From Bacteroidota bacterium (lineage in GTDB: Bacteria; Bacteroidota; Bacteroidia; Palsa-948), in assembly GCA_016213405.1 (NCBI GenBank), contig JACRAM010000071.1, forward strand, positions 1 through 64,000: a stretch of DNA of 64,000 nt, written 5' to 3'. Both the position numbers and the translations under genes were made by a program. Positions 34,779 to 43,602 of this stretch are shown one piece after another (the stretch's first letter is position 1; the number at the start of each line of letters is the position of its first letter). The notes beneath the pieces were generated by a model, which was given only the letters and a program-made list of their open reading frames with translations, had not been told where the DNA came from and searched no databases.

Positions 34779-35536
34779 AAATCACTTTTCTCGGCACCGG
34801 CACCTCTCAAGGCGTTCCCATCATCGGGTGCAAATGCAGGGTTTGCGATTCGCTTAATCCGAAAGACAAACGCTTGCGTTCATCGGTAATGATTGAAGTT
34901 AATAAGAAAAGATTTGTGATTGATACAGGTCCTGATTTCCGCCAGCAGATGATTAGAGAAAGAGTGGACAGAATTGACGCAGTCATTTACACGCACGAAC
35001 ACCGCGACCATGTGGCGGGGTTGGATGATTTACGCGCATTCAATTATATCATGAAAAAGAAAATGGATTTGTATGCAAGCGAACTAACACAACAGGCAAT
35101 CCACGAACAGTTTGGCTATGTATTCAATGAAAAAAAATATCCCGGCATTCCCGAAGTGAATTTTCACACCATAGAAAATAAATCCTTCACGATTGAAGGT
35201 GTTGAATTCATTCCCATTCTTGTAAAACACATGCATTTGGATGTGCTGGGTTTTCGAGTAGGAAATTTCACATACATTACCGATGCAAATTTTATATCTG
35301 AAAAAGAGAAGAAGAAAATTTACGGCTCAGAAATCCTCGTGCTGAACGCTCTGAGAAAAGAAAAACATATTTCTCATTTCAATCTTGAAGAAGCGATAAA
35401 ACTTGCCCAAGAATTAAATTGCAAAAGAACTTTCTTGGTTCACATCAGCCATCAAATGGGGTTGCATGAAGAAGTGGAAGATGAGTTGCCGGAGAATATT
35501 CATTTGGCGTTTGATGGGCTGCATATTAATATGTAA
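34775..35536 (+). CDS. PhnP-like MBL-fold metallohydrolase
   Basis: 253 residues. The N-terminal GTGTSQGVPIIGCKCRVC bears the Cys pair seen in PhnP-like proteins, and YTHEHRDHVAGLDDLR is the HxHxDH zinc motif. FLVHISHQMG near the C-terminus is a further metal-ligand block. In this family substrates are cyclic phosphodiesters or other phosphoesters; the actual substrate is unknown. Overlaps the fumarylacetoacetase gene by 4 bp, suggesting translational coupling, but no shared pathway is evident. Confidence 0.9.
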   Translation: MKITFLGTGTSQGVPIIGCKCRVCDSLNPKDKRLRSSVMIEVNKKRFVIDTGPDFRQQMIRERVDRIDAVIYTHEHRDHVAGLDDLRAFNYIMKKKMDLYASELTQQAIHEQFGYVFNEKKYPGIPEVNFHTIENKSFTIEGVEFIPILVKHMHLDVLGFRVGNFTYITDANFISEKEKKKIYGSEILVLNALRKEKHISHFNLEEAIKLAQELNCKRTFLVHISHQMGLHEEVEDELPENIHLAFDGLHINM

Positions 35537-35587
35537 GATGTAACATGGCAGATGGCAGATGGAAACAGCCGCTGCAACTGCTGCTGC

Positions 35588-36925
35588 CTACTTTTTTTGT
35601 CTTGGGTCCAGTGCATCCGTCAGCGCTTCTCCAATCAAATTAAAAATTGTAACGGTAAGAAAAATCGCTGTTCCGGGGAGGATAGCGAGCCACCATGCTG
35701 AAGGTGTCTGCCGCGCTTCAGCAAGCAATGAACCCCATGTAACCGTTTCAGGAGAAACGCCCACGCCTAAAAAAGAAAGCGTTGATTCAATTAAGATGGC
35801 AGCTGCAATGCCGAAAGCAATGGTGATGAGCACGGGAGAAAGTGCGTTGGGAATTGCGTGGCGGAGAATCACTCTTCCTTCTGAATAACCGAGCGCGTGT
35901 GCGGCTTCAATATATTCCAATGAACGAATGCGAAGCATCTCAGCGCGAATGAAACGGGCAATGGTTGGCCAGGAAGTAAGTCCGATGATGGTCATCACAA
36001 TGTAAATGGAAGGATGAGATACGATAGCAGAAATGGAAATGATGAGAAACAAAGTGGGAACTGAAACCATTATTTCAATGAATCTGGAAAGAATAATATC
36101 AACAGGAATAAAAATTTTCTTTTTGAGAAACGGGATAAACTTAAATGGAATAGCGAGAATATTTCCGACAAGCATTGTTACTGCCATGATGAAAACAGAA
36201 AACAATATCTGCAGGAAGAATTTTCCGAAAGAAACGGAAAGCGCATCGGTGATTTCATAGGAGCGGGCGATGAATGCCCAGAAAATGGCGAGAAAGAAAA
36301 ACAAAACATTCATTACAACACCTGCTCTTGAAATTTTTAACCTTTCATCTCCGAAATATCCGGCAAGCGCTCCAATCAAAATTCCGAAGAGCGAAGCGAT
36401 ACCCATGGAAACCAATCCGACAGTGAGCGCAGTTCTTGTTCCGTGAATCATTCCTGATAACACATCTCTTCCCAGTTCATCCGTGCCAAGCCAGTGCCTC
36501 CAACGCAGCGATGCGACATGCTGTTCTCCGAAAGGGGAAACTGAATGCACATTATTCCTATCCATGTTTTGCGGAAGATACGGAATGGGAGGGAAAACTT
36601 TCCAGTCATAATTCAGATGGTTCCATTCTATGTTTTGAAACTCTTTTTGCCATTGTGCCATTCCTAAATCAACAGCATACGAACGGAAGACAGGAAAATA
36701 AATGTTGCCTTCGTATTTTGCAATAAGTGGTTTTTCATTCGCAAGAATATCCGCCAGCAGGGAAATGAGAATAAAAAAATAAAGAAAGCGAAGTGAAAAA
36801 ACTCCAAGACGGTTGTGAGTGAATTGTTTTTTAATGTTGCTCCAGAAATTTCCGGAGGAAGAAATGTCAGGAATTCTTTTGGAGCGAAAGAGCGGATTAA
36901 CTATGAATTGAAAAACCTTTCGCAT
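35588..36925 (-). CDS. ABC transporter permease, OppC/DppC type
   Basis: 445 residues, longer than the usual 280-320. N-terminal membrane segment, then a periplasmic insertion (about residues 60-170, from EKPLIAKYEGNIYFP to GEQHVASLRWRHWLG) and the permease domain with GTDELGRDVLSGMIHGTRTAL and the EAA-type loop EYIEAAHALGYSEGRVILRHA. Family members import peptides, nickel or other small compounds. No OppB, ATPase or binding protein lies nearby. Its start overlaps the flippase stop by 1 base (TAATG on the minus strand). Confidence 0.93.
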   Translation of the reverse strand: MRKVFQFIVNPLFRSKRIPDISSSGNFWSNIKKQFTHNRLGVFSLRFLYFFILISLLADILANEKPLIAKYEGNIYFPVFRSYAVDLGMAQWQKEFQNIEWNHLNYDWKVFPPIPYLPQNMDRNNVHSVSPFGEQHVASLRWRHWLGTDELGRDVLSGMIHGTRTALTVGLVSMGIASLFGILIGALAGYFGDERLKISRAGVVMNVLFFFLAIFWAFIARSYEITDALSVSFGKFFLQILFSVFIMAVTMLVGNILAIPFKFIPFLKKKIFIPVDIILSRFIEIMVSVPTLFLIISISAIVSHPSIYIVMTIIGLTSWPTIARFIRAEMLRIRSLEYIEAAHALGYSEGRVILRHAIPNALSPVLITIAFGIAAAILIESTLSFLGVGVSPETVTWGSLLAEARQTPSAWWLAILPGTAIFLTVTIFNLIGEALTDALDPRQKK

Positions 36926-38385
36926 TATCCATATTTCATAATTCTGACCATGGATTTTATGCTGACCAGGCGGATGGCAAACGCCCATGCACCGCAACCC
37001 GCCACCATGACAATAAAATTCACCATCCAGCGATGATTTTCAGACAACAAGCCGTGATGAATCTTCAGCGAGAAATAATTTATCAGAATCACTCCTGTGA
37101 TAAATACAATCAGTGTAAGTATAAGCCGGTAATTGATTCTGAATTTGAAAACACTTTGCGCGATGATAATCTGAATAAGGGCAGTGAGAAATTGCGTTGT
37201 CAAACTTGAAACGGCAGAGCCGGCTGCCTGGAACTTTGGAATCAGAAATAAATTCATGGCAACATTAATCAGTATGCCGCTTGCCGCCATGAGGTTGAGT
37301 TCGCGGAGGTTTCCGTTTGCGGTGAGGAGCGTTCCGAAAATATAGGAAGTAGAGATAGCAACAAAGCAGGACATGAGGATAGGAAAAATAACGGATGCTG
37401 ATTCAATGTGCTCTTTATAGAGCAATGACATTAATTCTGTTGAATAAAACCAGCAGCCCACGGCAACAACAATTCCCGGGGTGATGAGAAGAATAAATGC
37501 TGTTTTCACCAGCGCTTCAACAGGTTCCTTCAACTTCAACATGCGTGAAAAAATCGGAAGCAATAATCCGGCAAAAAGAAAGGCAATCATGTTTGCTGCA
37601 TCTAAAAGCCGGTATCCCTGGGCGTAAATGCCTGCCTGTTCGGCTCCGTTGGGAAGCATGCGCTCTACCATTACGGTATCGAGGCGGTTGTAGCATGCCA
37701 TGAGCATCATCAGCACAGCAAAGGGAAAACTTTTTTTCAGTATCATCATGGCAAAGGCGCGTGTGAGTTTGAATTTTGCGAACTGTGCCTTGCGGAATAC
37801 AATAATAAAAGCTATGACAGCGGTGATTGAATAGGAAATGGTTTGAGCGTAAACATAATCCATGATGTCGAGTTCTCTATCCAGTATGTGTCCCCAGAGC
37901 AATAGGCAGCTAATCGTAATGAGAATGACTCTGTCAAGAACCGACACAATGCTATCTACCCAGAAAAGAAGAAGCCCTGCAATGTTTGAGCGCAGGTAGG
38001 CAATAAATGAAATGAGAAACTGGTTGAAGCCGAGCAGGAGCATGAGTTTCATGAGGCGGTAGTCGTATTGAATGACAAGCCCAACGATGAATGCAAGCAA
38101 AATGTAAAGGAGGGCTAACAGCAGTTTCAGGACAACAAGAGAAGAGAAGTGTTTTGTAAGGAGGTGATTGTTCTGGGCAATGTTTTTATTGTTGAAGTTG
38201 GTGATGCCGAAATCGAGAATGATGTTGAGGACGAATGAAAAGTTGAAAAGGGCGAAATAGAGTCCGAAGTTTTCGGCATGGACGGTATTTTGCCAGTTGA
38301 CATCAATGAAGAGTACGTGAAAAGGCTTGATGAGCAGGTTGAGGAGGAGAAGAAAGGCGAGGTTGGTGACGAATTTTTTCTGCAT
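36925..38385 (-). CDS. polysaccharide flippase (Wzx/MATE-like, oligosaccharide export)
   Basis: 486 residues with 12-14 hydrophobic segments: FHVLFIDVNWQNTVHAENFG, IVGLVIQYDYRLMKLMLLLG, FAVLMMLMACYNRLDTVMVER, GIYAQGYRLLDAANMIAFLF. The pattern and the YNRLDT/GIYAQGYRL blocks match the polysaccharide-biosynthesis export (Wzx) family in the inner membrane. The substrate, probably lipid-linked glycan, cannot be told. A methyltransferase gene lies just upstream, and the ABC permease overlaps the stop by 1 base. Confidence 0.88.
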   Translation of the reverse strand: MQKKFVTNLAFLLLLNLLIKPFHVLFIDVNWQNTVHAENFGLYFALFNFSFVLNIILDFGITNFNNKNIAQNNHLLTKHFSSLVVLKLLLALLYILLAFIVGLVIQYDYRLMKLMLLLGFNQFLISFIAYLRSNIAGLLLFWVDSIVSVLDRVILITISCLLLWGHILDRELDIMDYVYAQTISYSITAVIAFIIVFRKAQFAKFKLTRAFAMMILKKSFPFAVLMMLMACYNRLDTVMVERMLPNGAEQAGIYAQGYRLLDAANMIAFLFAGLLLPIFSRMLKLKEPVEALVKTAFILLITPGIVVAVGCWFYSTELMSLLYKEHIESASVIFPILMSCFVAISTSYIFGTLLTANGNLRELNLMAASGILINVAMNLFLIPKFQAAGSAVSSLTTQFLTALIQIIIAQSVFKFRINYRLILTLIVFITGVILINYFSLKIHHGLLSENHRWMVNFIVMVAGCGAWAFAIRLVSIKSMVRIMKYG

Positions 38386-38397
38386 GAAATTCTCTTA

Positions 38398-39033
38398 TTA
38401 CTTTCTGGCGCAAACATACTCAGCAAATCCGTAATAATCCCAATAAACTCCTGCGCGGACGTATCCTTTTGTTATGGATTGATAAATTATTTTGAAGGGC
38501 ATGAGGATGATATTGATAAGTTGCTTTCTGATTCCGGCAGATAAAATACTCATTTGGTTTTGTACAAGAATTTCACTCACTTCCTTCACTGAGAAAATCC
38601 GGCAATGGGTGGGGTCGTCATAAAAATTAAGTGTTTCGGGTTTGGAAGGAAAGTTTACGCTTCGCTCTGATGGAAATTCGAGATAGATGATTCCGCCTTT
38701 TTTGAGTTTAGGGATTAAGCCGGCAATTACTTTATCGCCATTGTGGAGGTGTTCGATTACGTGGCTCATCACTATCAGGTGGTAGTTATTTTCGGGGATG
38801 ATACCGAATTCGAGTTTGGTTAAATCCATTTCGATGAATTCGTCCATTGCGTTGAAATCGGATTGATCGTTGTTATAACTTTTAGAAATATCTATTGCTG
38901 TGTAATGGCATTTGGGGAGCCATTGTTTTGTGATGGTGGGAGAGTGGCTGCCTGCTCCGACATCGAGAATATTTATATCCTCTTTCGTCAGATACTTTTC
39001 GGCTAATTTTATTTTGAAGGGTTTAACAAGCAT
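38398..39033 (-). CDS. class I SAM-dependent methyltransferase
   Basis: 211 residues. Motif I is INILDVGAGSHSPTI, motif II around HYTAIDISKSY, then YHLIVMSHVIEHLHNGDKVI and PKLKKGGIIYLEFPSE. Substrate unknown. It sits 12 bp upstream of the flippase on the same strand, so a role in cell-surface glycan or lipid modification is possible. No membrane anchor seen. Confidence 0.88.
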   Translation of the reverse strand: MLVKPFKIKLAEKYLTKEDINILDVGAGSHSPTITKQWLPKCHYTAIDISKSYNNDQSDFNAMDEFIEMDLTKLEFGIIPENNYHLIVMSHVIEHLHNGDKVIAGLIPKLKKGGIIYLEFPSERSVNFPSKPETLNFYDDPTHCRIFSVKEVSEILVQNQMSILSAGIRKQLINIILMPFKIIYQSITKGYVRAGVYWDYYGFAEYVCARK

Positions 39034-39055
39034 ACATTTAATGAAAGCAGCGCAG

Positions 39056-41638
39056 TTACTTTATTATCAGAAATTCCACTCTGCGATTTTTCTGTTTGCC
39101 TTCTTCTGTATCATTTGTTGCAATGGGTTTGGACGGTCCGAACCATTTGAGAACAATGCGGTCTGAGGCGATTCCTTTTTTGCTTACGAGGTATTTTTTA
39201 ACTGCCTCTACGCGTTTTTCAGAAAGTTTCATATTAAACTGCATGGATGCTACATTATCGGTATGCCCTGAAAGTTTCAATCTCCATTCGGAATTTTGCT
39301 GCAGCAGTTCAGCGAGCAAATCAAGCCCGTCCATAGAGGAAGGGCGGATAGCGTCTTTTCCGAAATCAAACTCGAGTGATTCCATTGCCTTCTGCACTTT
39401 TTCCGCTTCGGCTTTCTTGAGTTGAATCTGGGTATCGGGAATATCAAGTTTGCCGATTTTGTTTTCATCGGCCGATAATTGTTCGAAATGGAAATATCCG
39501 TCAACTCCTCTGCGGGCAACACGAATAATTTTTCCTAACGTAACGCTCACTTCATTGACTATAAGCACATCGTAGGATTCAAGTTTGAGCAGCGCCAACT
39601 CATCAGAAGGGAGTTGTATAAAATTAAACTTGCCTTCTTTGTCAATAATTGCAGTGGCTATGATATTTCCTTGTTTGTCGAGTAAATGAAGTCTGGCGAG
39701 GGGGCATCCATCATTTTCTTTTGGTCCGGGTTTATCGGGGCAGCGGTCTTCTTTATCGGTGATGCCGTCAAAATCTTTATCGGGGCAACCGAAGAGTTCT
39801 ACGGTTCCGGAATCATCGGGGCATAAATCATTCTTATCAATAATTCTGTCGAAGTCCCTATCGGGGCAGCCGTTGTATTCAGCCAAGCCCGCATCGTCAG
39901 GACAAGAATCGCGTTTATCGGTAATTTTATCTCCGTCTTTATCGGGGCATCCGTTGAGTTCTGCAAGACCGGCAACATCCGGGCATGAATCGTTTTTGTC
40001 TATGATTTTATCTCCATCGCGGTCTGGACATCCGTTGAACTCAGGCAAACCTGGATCATCGGGGCACTCATCAATATTATCGGGAATGTGATCCAAATCT
40101 CTGTCAGGACAGCCGGCAAATTCCCATGTGCCGGGCACATCTTTGCATTTGTCTTTTTTATTGGAAACGTGGTCTTTGTCCTTGTCTTTCGGTTTTCTAT
40201 ACATGATTGGAATCTTCAGCAGGAAATGAAAATCGGCACTGAAAATATCCCGGTTTCCGAGAAAAGGCGCAAGATTATTTGTACCAATGATTAGTGGACC
40301 GAGACGGGCAGATAAACCCAAATGCAAATTACGGTATGCGTTAAACGAAAGAGGCATAAACACGCCAAACCATTTCCAATCCCATCGGGGAGTAATGCTG
40401 AAGGCGGTGATTTCATGAACTTTGTCTTTGTTCTTCGAAAACTTAAATGCGTAATAGGCGGTGAAGTTTGCGTAAACGTTTTTCCAGATATTATAATCCA
40501 CTTGTGCGCTGAGAGCGGTGGGCAGATTCATTTTGAAATCTGCAATTGCTTCTGTTTGTTGAAAACGGGATTTAAGTATGCTGTCGATGTTAACCATTGG
40601 CGCTTTGGAAGTATCCATTTTTAAGGTGTCAATCCACCAGTTCTGAACATCGGCAGTGAAATCGCCAATGGTGGATTTTTCAAACTTGATGCTTCCTATG
40701 TCAAGAATGGAAAATCCTGCGCGGAGTTTGTACTTATTCGCATAGCGCATGTCTAATCCTGTTTTGCCATCCATGTCATAGCGGAATTTTTCCCTATCCG
40801 GCCTCCACTCATACACTGCTCCCAAATCAAAGCCAAAGGATGGCTTTGAGCCGAACTGATATTTAACCATATTGTCAGCAAGGGAAAAAGAATTGGAGTG
40901 CCCGTAATTAACACCTGTATTGTAAACAGAAAGGGTGCTGTCGCTCTCAAAATTGTAATCAAAATTATTTATGTACACGTACGAAGCCCAAAGTCCCTGT
41001 AAAAATTTCACACGCGCTCCTGCCTTAATGAATTTATCTCCATCATCTTTAAGCACGCGCGCATACGTTGCTCCGTATTCAATCCATGTCATCATATCAA
41101 TACTCACTCGCTCATTTTGAAAACGCTGCTTATAATTCAAACTGTCCCCGAGCGCTTCATACAACTGGTGAGCGAGGGGCTGGTCAATGCCGTCAATGTT
41201 CAGAAAAGTTCTTTCTCTTACATTGAGTGCAATGGCGTGTTTGGGAGAAAGAGTAATCATGAACGAGGGAAGAACAAGTTGCTGTCCGAGGAAAACAGAT
41301 TTGCGGTCGGAATTTATTCTCTCGGTGAGATATTTTTCTTTTTTGAATTCGCTTGAGTCTCCCGAAAGAAGATATTTGCGCCCATCTTTATTCAGACCAA
41401 TGTAATTATTCGCAATGTTAAAACTGAAACCGACCAGCGTCATGTCAAACTTGTAACGGCTGTCGGCAATGGTGGCAGGATTCAAATCTATTCCGCTCAC
41501 ACCCGCGTAGTTGCTATTGGAATAGCCGAGAAAATCCTGAGAGAAAAGATGCCCACCCCCAACCCCTCCCATTAGGAGGGGAAAGCAAAAGCAAAGCAGG
41601 TTAATTGGCTTGAAAATTTTCAACAAAAAACTTTTCAC
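39056..41638 (-). CDS. DUF5723 beta-barrel, thrombospondin type 3 repeats and OmpA domain
   Basis: 860 residues. The signal peptide (residues about 1-34) contains the repeat-coded FPLLMGGVGGG. A DUF5723-like outer-membrane part follows (to about 490). Next come six TSP3-type Ca-binding repeats of the type CPDRDGDKIIDKNDSCPD, then a beta-sandwich spacer. The C-terminal OmpA peptidoglycan-binding domain reads LKLSGHTDNVASMQFNMKLS and KNRRVEFLII. It is likely an outer membrane protein with a link to peptidoglycan. It follows rnhB in the minus-strand run. Confidence 0.9.
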   Translation of the reverse strand: MKSFLLKIFKPINLLCFCFPLLMGGVGGGHLFSQDFLGYSNSNYAGVSGIDLNPATIADSRYKFDMTLVGFSFNIANNYIGLNKDGRKYLLSGDSSEFKKEKYLTERINSDRKSVFLGQQLVLPSFMITLSPKHAIALNVRERTFLNIDGIDQPLAHQLYEALGDSLNYKQRFQNERVSIDMMTWIEYGATYARVLKDDGDKFIKAGARVKFLQGLWASYVYINNFDYNFESDSTLSVYNTGVNYGHSNSFSLADNMVKYQFGSKPSFGFDLGAVYEWRPDREKFRYDMDGKTGLDMRYANKYKLRAGFSILDIGSIKFEKSTIGDFTADVQNWWIDTLKMDTSKAPMVNIDSILKSRFQQTEAIADFKMNLPTALSAQVDYNIWKNVYANFTAYYAFKFSKNKDKVHEITAFSITPRWDWKWFGVFMPLSFNAYRNLHLGLSARLGPLIIGTNNLAPFLGNRDIFSADFHFLLKIPIMYRKPKDKDKDHVSNKKDKCKDVPGTWEFAGCPDRDLDHIPDNIDECPDDPGLPEFNGCPDRDGDKIIDKNDSCPDVAGLAELNGCPDKDGDKITDKRDSCPDDAGLAEYNGCPDRDFDRIIDKNDLCPDDSGTVELFGCPDKDFDGITDKEDRCPDKPGPKENDGCPLARLHLLDKQGNIIATAIIDKEGKFNFIQLPSDELALLKLESYDVLIVNEVSVTLGKIIRVARRGVDGYFHFEQLSADENKIGKLDIPDTQIQLKKAEAEKVQKAMESLEFDFGKDAIRPSSMDGLDLLAELLQQNSEWRLKLSGHTDNVASMQFNMKLSEKRVEAVKKYLVSKKGIASDRIVLKWFGPSKPIATNDTEEGKQKNRRVEFLIIK
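41553..41582. repeat. G/C-rich palindromic element in the signal peptide of the OmpA/TSP3 gene
   Basis: The core CCCCTCCCATTAGGAGGGG is read on the minus strand in frame as FPLLMGGVGGG, inside the hydrophobic core of the signal sequence. Confidence 0.72.
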
Positions 41639-41661
41639 AAAGATAACATTTTAGTTTTTCA

Positions 41662-41698
41662 AAGCTCTTTCCCCAATGGGGAAGGTTGGGATGGGGCT
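41662..41698. repeat. G/C-rich palindromic element between rnhB and the OmpA/TSP3 gene
   Basis: TCTTTCCCCAATGGGGAAG with a trailing GGTTGGGATGGGGC in the short gap after the rnhB stop. Intergenic copy of the same family. Confidence 0.75.
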
Positions 41699-42379
41699 TT
41701 AGAAATCCAGTTCATATTGGGAGGGCAGGAGCGTAAAACTTTTTCTGTGATGCTCGGTTGCTCCAAATTGCTCTATGGCGAAACGGTGCGCGCGGGTAGC
41801 ATAGCCCTTATTCTGATTCCAGATGTAGTTCGGAAATTTTTCATGCAGCTCATTCATGTAATCATCACGATAGGTTTTGGCAAGAATGGAAGCGCAGGCA
41901 ATGGAAAGATATTTTCCGTCACCCTCAATGATGCACTGATGAGCAATTTTTTTTCCGGATGTGGAATTATATTTTGTGAAGCGGTTGCCGTCAATCAAAA
42001 GAAGTTCGGGTTCAAACTCAAGTTTCGCAATGGCGCGGTGCATGGCAAGAAAAGAAGCGTTGAGAATATTTATTTCGTCAATTTCTTCCACGCTCACCTT
42101 TTCAACAACATAGGACAAAGCAATTTTTTCAATGATGGGGCGAAGTTCCATCCTGACTTCATGTGTAAGTTTTTTGGAATCATTAACTTTTTCAAGAAAA
42201 GTCCAAGCCCCTCTTCCGTCTCCCCGAAGGGGAGAAACTCCCTTCCCTTCGGGAAGGGATAGGGATGGGCTTTTTGGTAATATCACAGCAGCAGCAAATA
42301 CAGGACCAGCAAGGCAACCTCTTCCTGCTTCATCGCAACCGGCTTCTAAAAGTGATTTATCGAAATAGGGTTTGAGCAT
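41699..42379 (-). CDS. rnhB: ribonuclease HII with repeat-derived insertion
   Basis: Removes RNA from RNA-DNA hybrids, in particular single ribonucleotides. 226 residues. [21 protein letters not shown] (residues 12-32) carries the first catalytic Asp-Glu pair; LLIDGNRF and [16 protein letters not shown] supply the other acidic residues. Residues 35-59 ([20 protein letters not shown], and on to RGAWT) are not part of the family. They come from two fused copies of the G/C-rich palindromic element (42206-42276) between ILP and [11 protein letters not shown]. The frame is open and the catalytic residues are kept. Confidence 0.95.
   Translation of the reverse strand: MLKPYFDKSLLEAGCDEAGRGCLAGPVFAAAVILPKSPSLSLPEGKGVSPLRGDGRGAWTFLEKVNDSKKLTHEVRMELRPIIEKIALSYVVEKVSVEEIDEINILNASFLAMHRAIAKLEFEPELLLIDGNRFTKYNSTSGKKIAHQCIIEGDGKYLSIACASILAKTYRDDYMNELHEKFPNYIWNQNKGYATRAHRFAIEQFGATEHHRKSFTLLPSQYELDF
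42206..42276. repeat. double G/C-rich palindromic element inside rnhB
   Basis: Two cores, TCTCCCCGAAGGGGAGA and CTTCCCTTCGGGAAG, side by side, together adding about 24 residues in frame. Confidence 0.85.
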
Positions 42380-42385
42380 TTATTT

Positions 42386-43516
42386 TTACGAAAGTACTTT
42401 TTCCATACAACTCCAAAGTTTCTCCGCTGTTTTATTCCAGGAAAAATTTTCTCTTTGTTTTCTTCCGTTTGTTATCAGTTGATTGCGTACTGATTCATCT
42501 TTATAAATTTTCATCATTCCGTTTTTTATTGAATCAACTGAAAAGGGATCAACCAACAGTCCCGCATTTCCTGCGACTTCGGGCATGGAGGTTACATTTG
42601 AAGTTATCACAGGCACATCGCAATACATGGCTTCCGCAATAGGAATTCCAAAACCTTCAAAGTAGGGAACAAAAACCAGTGCAAACGCAGAAGCCATCAC
42701 ATCTTTCAAATCATTTGTGCCTAATCTTCCTGTGAAAATAACATCGCTCTTAAACTTCATGGAAGAATAAACATTTTCTATTTCGCTTGTCATAAATAGT
42801 TTTTCTCCAACAACAAGCAATTTCATTTCTGATGTTTCTGTTTTTTTGAATTCATCGAATGCCTTAAGCAAACGTGCAATGTTTTTGCGTGGAGAAAGAG
42901 CGCCTACAAAAAGAAAATAGGAAGCCCCTCCTAAATCCTCCCCATTGGGTAGGACTTTCAATCCGCTAGATTCAGAAACGGGTTTGAATGCTTCATTCGC
43001 TCCATCATACACCACATCAATTTTCTCAGGAGAGACCTTGTAGAGTTTTGATATATCCCGTTTTGAATATTCCGAAACGGTGGCAATGCGGTCTGCTTTC
43101 TTCGCGTACTTTGGAAAATATATTTTAAAAAACTTTCTTGCTAGTAAGGGAATATCCTGAGGATAATATTCAAAATTCAAATCGTGAATAACAGGAATTT
43201 GTTTCAGCGAAGAACTCAATGAAAGAAAACCATCAGGAGAAAGAAATAAATCCGGCTCGTGCTTGTGAAAGATTTTGGGGATTGATTGCTCAAACCACCA
43301 ATACCAGAGAAAAGGATGGCGCGCTTGAGGGCTAATTACTATCGGTAAAATATTATCTGAAAAAATAAATTCTTCGGAGAAAGGGCGATCAAACAGAAAA
43401 AGAAATTTATGTTCCGGATGATTTTTTGTAATCCGCTTCAGCGATTCATAGGTGAACCAGCCGATACCTTCGAGCTTGTCTTTGAGTAAGAGGCGGGTGT
43501 TAACTGCGATGATCAT
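42386..43516 (-). CDS. GT4-type glycosyltransferase
   Basis: 376 residues, two-domain GT-B fold. KTAEKLW at the C-terminus and the E-x7-E motif in YFEGFGIPIAEAMYCDVPVI with PEVAGNAGLLVDP are family blocks; SPRKNIARLLKAFDEFK precedes them. Residues about 183-198 (KVLPNGEDLGGASY) come from the G/C-rich palindromic element (42922-42966) at the boundary between the two domains. It probably transfers a hexose to a surface glycan. A repetitive leader (43512-43600) precedes the start. Confidence 0.92.
   Translation of the reverse strand: MIIAVNTRLLLKDKLEGIGWFTYESLKRITKNHPEHKFLFLFDRPFSEEFIFSDNILPIVISPQARHPFLWYWWFEQSIPKIFHKHEPDLFLSPDGFLSLSSSLKQIPVIHDLNFEYYPQDIPLLARKFFKIYFPKYAKKADRIATVSEYSKRDISKLYKVSPEKIDVVYDGANEAFKPVSESSGLKVLPNGEDLGGASYFLFVGALSPRKNIARLLKAFDEFKKTETSEMKLLVVGEKLFMTSEIENVYSSMKFKSDVIFTGRLGTNDLKDVMASAFALVFVPYFEGFGIPIAEAMYCDVPVITSNVTSMPEVAGNAGLLVDPFSVDSIKNGMMKIYKDESVRNQLITNGRKQRENFSWNKTAEKLWSCMEKVLS
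42922..42966. repeat. G/C-rich palindromic element inside the glycosyltransferase
   Basis: AAGCCCCTCCTAAATCCTCC and CCATTGGGTAGGACTTT are read on the minus strand as VLPNGEDLGGAS, the same frame as the copy in murF. Confidence 0.75.
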
Positions 43517-43600
43517 CTACAAATACGAATTTTTGCGAATGTACGAATTACGAAAAGATTGTATTCCTTCGCAAATTCGTATTTATCCGCATTCGCTGAT
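43512..43600 (-). repeat. ATTCGTA-type repeat between hemB and the glycosyltransferase gene
   Basis: ACGAATTTTTGCGAATGTACG at the left and TTCGCAAATTCGTATTTATC at the right surround a short unique part. The left arm touches the start codon of the glycosyltransferase (43516). Confidence 0.7.
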
Positions 43601-43602
43601 AT

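Noticed and set aside
39759-40091. Ser/Gly-rich ORF on the plus strand
   Set aside because: Antisense of the TSP3 repeats; the regular pattern comes from those repeats.
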